A stretch of 64,000 nt of DNA from Actinostola sp. cb2023 (taxonomy: Eukaryota; Cnidaria; Anthozoa; Actiniaria; Actinostolidae), in the NCBI GenBank assembly GCA_033675265.1, contig JAUJYZ010001154.1:1-64000 (forward strand). The letters are read 5' to 3'. A program made the translations under genes and the position numbers. Under the pieces are notes generated by a model. That model was not told where the DNA came from, did not search any database, and saw only the letters and a list, made by a program, of their open reading frames with translations. Shown in pieces: positions 56,546 through 64,000 of this stretch (positions within the stretch are counted from its first letter, which is position 1; each line of letters begins with the position of its first letter).

Positions 56546-57732
56546 GTGACCTCACAATTCAAAAATTATCTGTGAATTTTATAAACGATGGCGGCGACCT
56601 CGGAATTTATTAGCAAAGGTGATAAGCGACCGGGGTGACCTTTGTTTGAATCTATGTGTGAGATTGGGAAAGCGACCGGGCTGACCTCGCTGGAACTTGT
56701 CAGATTTATAAGCTACAGGGGTGACCTCCCCGGTATTTATGTGTCATATTAATACGCGAAAGGGAAACCTCGTTTAAATGCTATTGTAAGTAAGAAGCGT
56801 CATGCATGGATGACCTTTTTTCGGGTTTTTTTTTTCCCCCCGGACATCCCCTTTTTGTTATGTATTCCTCAGGACCTCATGGCCCTCACGGCTAAGGTAG
56901 AAAGCCTCCAGAAGTAGGTGGCTACGAATAAAGTCGAGCATGCTCTGGATTGTGTGCGTCAATTAGCCAACCGCCCGTCTCCCTTGCTTGCCAACCACCC
57001 ACATCACCCGTTTGCTAGGAGACCCGGAGGAAAAGCAAGTCGCCACCCAGATCCAAAAGCTGCTCAAGTCAGGGACACCTCAATCTACCTCGAGATTATC
57101 TACCAACAACAACAACAAAAAATACCAACTGTATTCTTTGACTTGTTATTTTATGTTCTTCACGTTTTACATATTTACTGTTACTTTCGGGGGGTCGCTA
57201 CTTTCTAGCCTGCGTAGCCAGGCTCTAGGAGAAAGGAGGAGGAGGACTGGAAACCCCATAGTCCGAATTCGAGGCTTTGGAACGACTTCTCATACTCATT
57301 AATTATTACATGCAATGACCTAAAGGCGATAAATAAAGAGTTGCAAGGTTTTAGCTCGGAAAAGCAATAATTCCAGTCTTTGCATATGCTCTGCTCATGC
57401 GCAGAGTCGAGGACATCGTATCCCACGTGTTGGACTCTTGAGTAATATGAAGTAGCCTGCTTTCAGATTAAAGCGAATTCGGAGTGGTATTGCCTCTACT
57501 CTGTTCAAGGTCCCGATGATTGTTAAACGAGGGATAAGAACTCATGTACAGTCATGAGGGATGATTAGTTCTAATTAATCGTCCCTCATGATAAGTACTG
57601 GGGAGAGTAACTGGAAATGTTTCCAGTACTGGAAATCAATTAATGAGTATGAGAAGTTCAATGAAAGCCAGAACCCTATCAATAACCAGCCACGCCCCAA
57701 TTGTTTTAATGGAAGACAATGTGTAATTTAAT
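56546..57732. other. No gene recognised
   Basis: Around 56880-57120 (+) two overlapping frames (ALTAKVESLQK..., EEKQVATQIQKLLKSGTPQS) look like a frameshifted gag-like or other element remnant; not assignable. A 'tagcctgcgtagccaggctc' word lies at 57208 and a short hairpin at 57550-57595. Confidence 0.3.
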
Positions 57733-57898
57733 ACAGTGCATGGAACCCCGCCTAACGGACACCCCGGTATAACGGACTGTTTTATAGGTCCCGACGGAAA
57801 GGTGATACATTTTCTGTTAAAAAGACCCCGTTATAACGGACACTTTCTCTGGTCCCTTCGGTGTCCGTTATAACGGGGTTCCACTGTATCAGACGATG
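57731..57898. mobile_element. TA-flanked pogo/mariner-type MITE
   Basis: TA|CAGTGCATGGAACCCCG at 57733 and CGGGGTTCCACTG|TA ending at 57896. Inner words are TATAACGGAC. Length is 164 bp. Same TIR style as 43855-44348. Confidence 0.8.
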
Positions 57899-57974
57899 TA
57901 TTTATCAAAGCCGTCCTCAGCTTTAACCTTTATTTAACAAACAGCATTATAAACATTGCTTGCTTTGAAATGTC

Positions 57975-57980
57975 TTTATT
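57975..57980 (-). terminator. Polyadenylation signal for the PDI gene
   Basis: AATAAA on the minus strand, about 500 bp past the stop codon of the PDI gene. Confidence 0.5.
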
Positions 57981-58476
57981 ATTTATCTCAAACCACAGTA
58001 CAACAGAGTCTTTAAATATCATGACAACCTCAACAATGTAAAGGCTTTCAATGCTAAAGGCGTTTAAACATGGACAATATTCTGCATTGTTATTACAATG
58101 TAGGTAAGACTATTTATTATGAATGTTTAATCTGTATTCGTAAGTCGCTGATCAACTTTAATTGTGTTAAAAAAAACTAGTTACAAATACGTACACGAAA
58201 CCAGATGGATCATTATCCATCGGAATTTATAATCTTAGAAGAACTGAAATAACAATATTACAGTTACTTTAGAACTTAAGCCTAGTTTGTCCATATTGAA
58301 ATAAACGTTTGCTCTAGTTTCACCATTAAAGGTTCAAAATTACTGATTGTTTTCAAAAGAAAAGCTAAAGTTCTGCATAAAATAATATTGTGCCTTACAA
58401 CAGGGTGAGGATAAGAAGTGGTACTCATTAAATAAAACAGGTACAGAGAAATTCACAGAATTGCAGGGTATGTTGC

Positions 58477-58686
58477 TTACAGTTCATCCTTCTTGGCAGC
58501 CTCTTCACCTTCTTCACTCTCTGTTCCTGCATCTCCTTCTCCTTCTTCTGGTGGGATTTCTTCCTCACCTTCACCTTCAGGTTCTGGTTCCTCTCCCTCT
58601 TTTGGTGGCTCATTGCCTTCTTTGCCACCAGATTTCAAAAATTTGACAAAGTCTTCTAGAGTTCTACCTCCATTATAGTCAACAGC
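58477..58686 (-). CDS. P4HB: Protein disulfide isomerase, last coding exon (KDEL)
   Basis: Encodes 69 residues: AVDYNGGRTLEDFVKFLKSG, a Glu/Pro-rich stretch, then EEGEEAAKKDEL and stop. The acceptor is TCTCATAG, phase 0. (V/I)DYNG.RTL..F.KFL.SGG is the end of the second catalytic thioredoxin domain (a') of PDIA1/P4HB, followed by the acidic C-terminal tail and the ER-retrieval signal KDEL. The protein forms and isomerises disulfides in the ER lumen and in animals is also the beta subunit of prolyl 4-hydroxylase. Joins in frame to 59348-59523. Confidence 0.95.
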   Translation of the reverse strand, partial: AVDYNGGRTLEDFVKFLKSGGKEGNEPPKEGEEPEPEGEGEEEIPPEEGEGDAGTESEEGEEAAKKDEL

Positions 58687-58739
58687 CTATGAGAGATGGT
58701 TACAATATTAGCACTCATCGCATTGTTTGACTTTTTACC

Positions 58740-58893
58740 CGGGTTATAAGAAAGGAAGGGAAAAAAAAGGAGGGGGGGGGGGGGGGGGGGGGGAGGGAGA
58801 GGCTCTAATTCCCTTCCCTCGGCCCCAATCCCCCTCTTCCCCCTCCGCCTCTCCCCCAATCCCTTCTCCTCCCCAGAGCCGGCTACGCAGGCT
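58740..58893. repeat. G/C-tract repeat with TAGCC end in the PDI intron
   Basis: A poly-G run (58771-58792) and a C-rich complement, ending GAGCCGGCTACGCAGGCTA. Inverted relative of 39573-39780. Lies in the intron between the two PDI exons. Confidence 0.6.
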
Positions 58894-58900
58894 ACTTCTG

Positions 58901-59045
58901 TAGAGTGATTGCAATAAACCAGTGAAATAGTTAGTAGACTAATAGACACTAGTAGACTTTATTTCCATTGTTTTCTTTTGTGTCTATTTGTCTATCACAC
59001 ACTAACATGTAATTGTTATTTCACGGGTTTATTGCAATCACTCTA
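58901..59045. mobile_element. TA-flanked hairpin (TA|GAGTGATTGCAATAAACC)
   Basis: 58903-59043, 141 bp, TA on both sides. The core 'ccattgttttcttttgtgtc' is a diverged form of the shared core. The private arm insert ATTGCAATAAACC is perfectly matched by GGTTTATTGCAAT at the other end. In the PDI intron. Confidence 0.85.
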
Positions 59046-59347
59046 TGACCATAGAAATAAGTTGAACAAATTGATCTGAAATATAACAATTAAACCATTC
59101 AAAGCAGCAAAGGTTTCGAGTTTTACCGAAAATTAAGAATCGTTAGTAAAGGATTGTATGCTGTCGTGAGCACTGTGTGGGTTTTAGAGTATAGACAGCC
59201 AATCAGGTTGCGACATTACTCTCAAGTGTTGTAAAATTGTAGGTTTCACATTCATTGCTCATTGTCTGAAAGGAAGCCCGAACGCTTACATGTCTAGAGA
59301 GTCTTGTTATGATATTATTAGTTTATCTCAATACAGTGTTTACTTAC

Positions 59348-59523
59348 ATCTCCCTCCTTGGGGAAGAATTTGATTGTTGGGAAGCTCTGGACCTTGACTC
59401 CCTCTACTTCATTAGCTGTAGAATCCATTGTTGCAACTACAATATCTTTGTTGTCTTTGAATTCCTCGCCAAGCTTGTTCCAGATAGGAACCAGCTGTTT
59501 ACAGTGACCACACCATGGGGCAT
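59348..59523 (-). CDS. P4HB: Protein disulfide isomerase, second active-site exon
   Basis: A 176-nt exon beginning with AT of a Tyr codon and encoding [20 protein letters not shown], then [19 protein letters not shown] and [12 protein letters not shown] is the redox-active site of the a' thioredoxin domain, and the cis-Pro is in SFPT. The sequence is very close to animal PDIA1. The donor is GTAAGT. The acceptor CTAG is the last four bases of the first 61-bp repeat unit, with no spacer between array and exon. The remaining upstream exons lie beyond the right edge. No M start is implied here: the ATG at the exon edge is coincidental. Confidence 0.95.
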
Positions 59524-62500
59524 CTAGTAACATACATCAATATTAGTACAGACAAACACTATGCTGGCTAGTCCACATGCTAATCTACAATGTAGTAACA
59601 CACATCAATATTAGTACAGACAAACACTATGCTGGCTAGTCCACATGCTAATCTAGTAACACACATCAATATTAGTACAGACAAACACTATGCTGGCTAG
59701 TCCACATGCTAATCTAGTAACACACATCAATATTAGTACAGACAAACACTATGCTGGCTAGTCCACATGCTAATCTAGTAACACACATCAATATTAGTAC
59801 AGACAAACACTATGCTGGCTAGTCCACATGCTAATCTAGTAACACACATCAATATTAGTACAGACAAACACTATGCTGGCTAGTCCACATGCTAATCTAG
59901 TAACACACATCAATATTAGTACAGACAAACACTATGCTGGCTAGTCCACATGCTAATCTAGTAACACACATCAATATTAGTACAGACAAACACTATGCTG
60001 GCTAGTCCACATGCTAATCTAGTAACACACATCAATATTAGTACAGACAAACACTATGCTGGCTAGTCCACATGCTAATCTAGTAACACACATCAATATT
60101 AGTACAGGCAAACACTATGCTGGCTAGTCCACATGCTAATCTACAATGTAGTAACACACATCAATATTAGTACAGACAAACACTATACTGGCTAGTCCAC
60201 ATGCTAATCTACAATGTAGTAACACACATCAATATTAGTACAGACAAACACTATGCTGACTAGTCCACATGCTAATCTAGTAACACACATCAATATTAGT
60301 ACAGGCAAACACTATGCTGGCTAGTCCACATGCTAATCTAGTAACACACATCAATATTAGTACAGACAAACACTATGCTGGCTAGTCCACATGCTAATCT
60401 AGTAACACACATCAATATTAGTACAGACAAACACTATGCTGGCTAGTCCACATGCTAATCTAGTAACACACATCAATATTAGTACAGACAAACACTATGC
60501 TGGCTAGTCCACATGCTAATCTAGTAACACACATCAATATTAGTACAGACAAACACTATGCTGGCTAGTCCACATGCTAATCTAGTAACACACATCAATA
60601 TTAGTACAGACAAACACTATGCTGGCTAGTCCACATGCTAATCTAGTAACACACATCAATATTAGTACAGACAAACACTATGCTGGCTAGTCCACATGCT
60701 AATCTAGTAACACACATCAATATTAGTACAGACAAACACTATGCTGGCTAGTCCACATGCTAATCTAGTAACACACATCAATATTAGTACAGGCAAACAC
60801 TATGCTGGCTAGTCCACATGCTAATCTACAATGTAGTAACACACATCAATATTAGTACAGACAAACACTATACTGGCTAGTCCACATGCTAATCTACAAT
60901 GTAGTAACACACATCAATATTAGTACAGACAAACACTATGCTGACTAGTCCACATGCTAATCTAGTAACACACATCAATATTAGTACAGGCAAACACTAT
61001 GCTGGCTAGTCCACATGCTAATCTAGTAACACACATCAATATTATACAGACAAACACTATGCTGGCTAGTCCACATGCTAATCTAGTAACACACATCAAT
61101 ATTAGTACAGACAAACACTATGCTGGCTAGTCCACATGCTAATCTAGTAACACACATCAATATTAGTACAGACAAACACTATGCTGGCTAGTCCACATGC
61201 TAATCTAGTAACACACATCAATATTAGTACAGACAAACACTATGCTGACTAGTCCACATGCTAATCTAGTAACACACATCAATATTAGTACAGACAAACA
61301 CTATGCTGGCTAGTCCACATGCTAATCTAGTAACACACATCAATATTAGTACAGGCAAACACTATGCTGGCTAGTTCACATGCTAATCTAGTAACACACA
61401 TCAATATTAGTACAGACAAACACTATGCTGGCTAGTCCACATGCTAATCTAGTAACACACATCAATATTAGTACAGACAAACCTATGCTGGCTATAGCTA
61501 GTCCACATGCTAATCTAGTAACACACATCAATATTAGTACAGACAAACACTATGCTGGCTAGTCCACATGCTAATCTAGTAACACACATCAATATTAGTA
61601 CAGACAAACACTATGCTGGCTAGTCCACATGCTAATCTAGTAACACACATCAATATTAGTACAGACAAACACTATGCTGGCTAGTCCACATGCTAATCTA
61701 GTAACACACATCAATATTAGTACAGACAAACACTATGCTGGCTAGTCCACATGCTAATCTAGTAACACACATTAATATTAGTACAGACAAACACTATGCT
61801 GGCTAGTCCACATGCTAATCTAGTAACACACATCAATATTAGTACAGACAAACACTATGCTGGCTAGTCCACATGCTAATCTAGTAACACACATCAATAT
61901 TAGTACAGACAAACACTATGCTGGCTAGTCCACATGCTAATCTACATGTAGTAACACACATCAATATTAGTACAGACAAACACTATACTGGCTAGTCCAC
62001 ATGCTAATCTACAATGTAGTAACACACATCAATATTAGTACAGACAAACACTATGCTGGACTAGTCCACATGCTAATCTACAATGTAAGTAACACACATC
62101 AATATTAGTACAGACAAACACTATGCTGGCTAGTCCACATGCTAATCTAGTAACACACATCAATATTAGTACAGACAAACACTATGCTGGCTAGTCCACA
62201 TGCTAATCTAGTAACACACATCAATATTAGTACAGACAAACACTATGCTGGCTAGTCCACATGCTAATCTAGTAACACACATCAATATTAGTACAGACAA
62301 ACACTATGCTGGCTAGTCCACATGCTAATCTAGTAACACACATCAATATTAGTACAGACAAACACTATGCTGGCTAGTCCACATGCTAATCTAGTAACAC
62401 ACATCAATATTAGTACAGACAAACACTATGCTGGCTAGTCCACATGCTAATCTAGTAACACACATCAATATTAGTACAGACAAACACTATGCTGGCTAGT

Positions 62501-64000
62501 CCACATGCTAATCTAGTAACACACATCAATATTAGTACAGACAAACACTATGCTGGCTAGTCCACATGCTAATCTAGTAACACACATCAATATTAGTACA
62601 GACAAACACTATGCTGGCTAGTCCACATGCTAATCTAGTAACACACATCAATATTAGTACAGACAAACACTATGCTGGCTAGTCCACATGCTAATCTAGT
62701 AACACACATCAATATTAGTACAGACAAACACTATGCTGGCTAGTCCACATGCTAATCTAGTAACACACATCAATATTAGTACAGACAAACACTATGCTGG
62801 CTAGTCCACATGCTAATCTAGTAACACACATCAATATTAGTACAGACAAACACTATGCTGGCTAGTCCACATGCTAATCTAGTAACACACATCAATATTA
62901 GTACAGACAAACACTATGCTGGCTAGTCCACATGCTAATCTAGTAACACACATCAATATTAGTACAGACAAACACTATGCTGGCTAGTCCACATGCTAAT
63001 CTAGTAACACACATCAATATTAGTACAGACAAACACTATGCTGGCTAGTCCACATGCTAATCTAGTAACACACATCAATATTAGTACAGACAAACACTAT
63101 GCTGGCTAGTCCACGTGCTAATCTAGTAACACACATCAATATTAGTACAGACAAACACTATGCTGGCTAGTCCACATGCTAATCTAGTAACACACATCAA
63201 TATTAGTACAGACAAACACTATGCTGGCTAGTCCACATGCTAATCTAGTAACACACATCAATATTAGTACAGACAAACACTATGCTGGCTAGTCCACATG
63301 CTAATCTAGTAACACACATCAATATTAGTACAGACAAACACTATACTGGCTAGTCCACATGCTAATCTAATCTAGTAACACACATCAATATTAGTACAGA
63401 CAAACACTATGCTGGCTAGTCCACATGCTAATCTAGTAACACACATCAATATTAGTACAGACAAACACTATGCTGGCTAGTCCACATGCTAATCTAGTAA
63501 CACACATCAATATTAGTACAGACAAACACTATGCTGGCTAGTCCACATGCTAATCTAGTAACACACATCAATATTAGTACAGACAAACACTATGCTGGCT
63601 AGTCCACATGCTAATCTAGTAACACACATCAATATTAGTACAGACAAACACTATGCTGGCTAGTCCACATGCTAATCTAGTAACACACATCAATATTAGT
63701 ACAGACAAACACTATGCTGGCTAGTCCACATGCTAATCTAGTAACACACATCAATATTAGTACAGACAAACACTATGCTGGCTAGTCCACATGCTAATCT
63801 AGTAACACACATCAATATTAGTACAGACAAACACTATGCTGGCTAGTCCACATGCTAATCTAGTAACACACATCAATATTAGTACAGACAAACACTATGC
63901 TGGCTAGTCCACATGCTAATCTAGTAACACACATCAATATTAGTACAGACAAACACTATGCTGGCTAGTCCACATGCTAATCTAGTAACACACATCAATA
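59524..64000 (-). repeat. 61-bp minisatellite filling a PDI intron (about 73 units)
   Basis: From the exon boundary to the window end the sequence is one tandem array of 61-bp units with few variants (AGACAAACAC/AGGCAAACAC, GCTGGCTAG/ACTGGCTAG/GCTGACTAG, and a 7-bp CAATGTA insertion). Read on the gene strand each unit ends CTGTACTAATATTGATGTGT then GTTACTAG, i.e. a TACTAAT branch-point-like box about 20 nt before an AG acceptor. The array continues off the window. Confidence 0.95.

Noticed and set aside
59521..59533. ATG at the right edge of the PDI exon as a start codon
   Set aside because: The AT completes a Tyr codon from the upstream exon (Y-APWCGHC); the acceptor AG is directly before it and PDI has a long N-terminal part upstream.
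59524..64000. CRISPR-like array
   Set aside because: The whole 61-bp unit is repeated with no variable spacers, in an animal intron; it is a minisatellite.

Overview
This is a stretch of animal (metazoan) nuclear DNA: AT-rich, gene-poor and packed with transposons, and its genes have GT-AG introns. I see no prokaryotic features, tRNA, rRNA or CRISPR array. The species cannot be fixed from the sequence. RecQ-like helicase debris, a retroelement fragment with a KPRLCHDERF motif, and recurrent 'tagcctgcgtagcc' element ends suggest a non-bilaterian or other invertebrate such as an anthozoan or sponge; this is an impression, not a proof.

Four genes are supported, all built of small exons that are easy to miss. 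(1) Minus strand, 3375-10612: two N-terminal TPR exons of the intraflagellar-transport protein IFT70/TTC30, separated by a 7.1 kb intron; the rest lies off the left edge and the first exon was not found. (2) Plus strand, 20800-32391: a four-exon gene for a secreted, ER-retained canopy/saposin-like protein (signal peptide, seven Cys, acidic tail, C-terminal KTEL). One TGA codon interrupts the frame at the start of exon 3. (3) Minus strand, 40447-41666: a complete two-exon G-protein gamma subunit of 64 residues, GNG13-like, ending in the CaaX box CTVL. (4) Minus strand, 58477 to beyond 64000: the last two exons of a protein disulfide isomerase (PDIA1/P4HB type) with a CGHC active site and a KDEL terminus. 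Genes 2 and 4 both act in the ER lumen.

The rest is mostly repeats. 1-20 kb holds hairpin MITEs, a pair of identical 205-bp direct repeats around a C-rich block, and two inverted copies of an element studded with a TCTTCTCCGCAAC motif. 20-32 kb is the canopy-like gene, whose second intron is a nest of inverted-repeat transposons. 33-38 kb has hairpin elements, a 97-bp array, a broken Ty3-type integrase and a 50-bp array. 42-51 kb has TA-flanked elements and a mosaic of a hairpin-ended element with a (TAG)n tract. 51-57 kb has 74-bp, 21-bp and 50-bp arrays and an RT remnant. 59.5-64 kb is one 61-bp minisatellite filling a PDI intron.

The most interesting observations are four. The 61-bp array appears to have amplified a working 3' splice site about 73 times. 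A set of TA-flanked hairpins shares tips and core but has arms that differ between copies while staying self-complementary. The canopy-like intron shows nested insertions, including a 124-bp perfect palindrome whose empty site is preserved in the opposite arm. The canopy-like gene has a single in-frame TGA.
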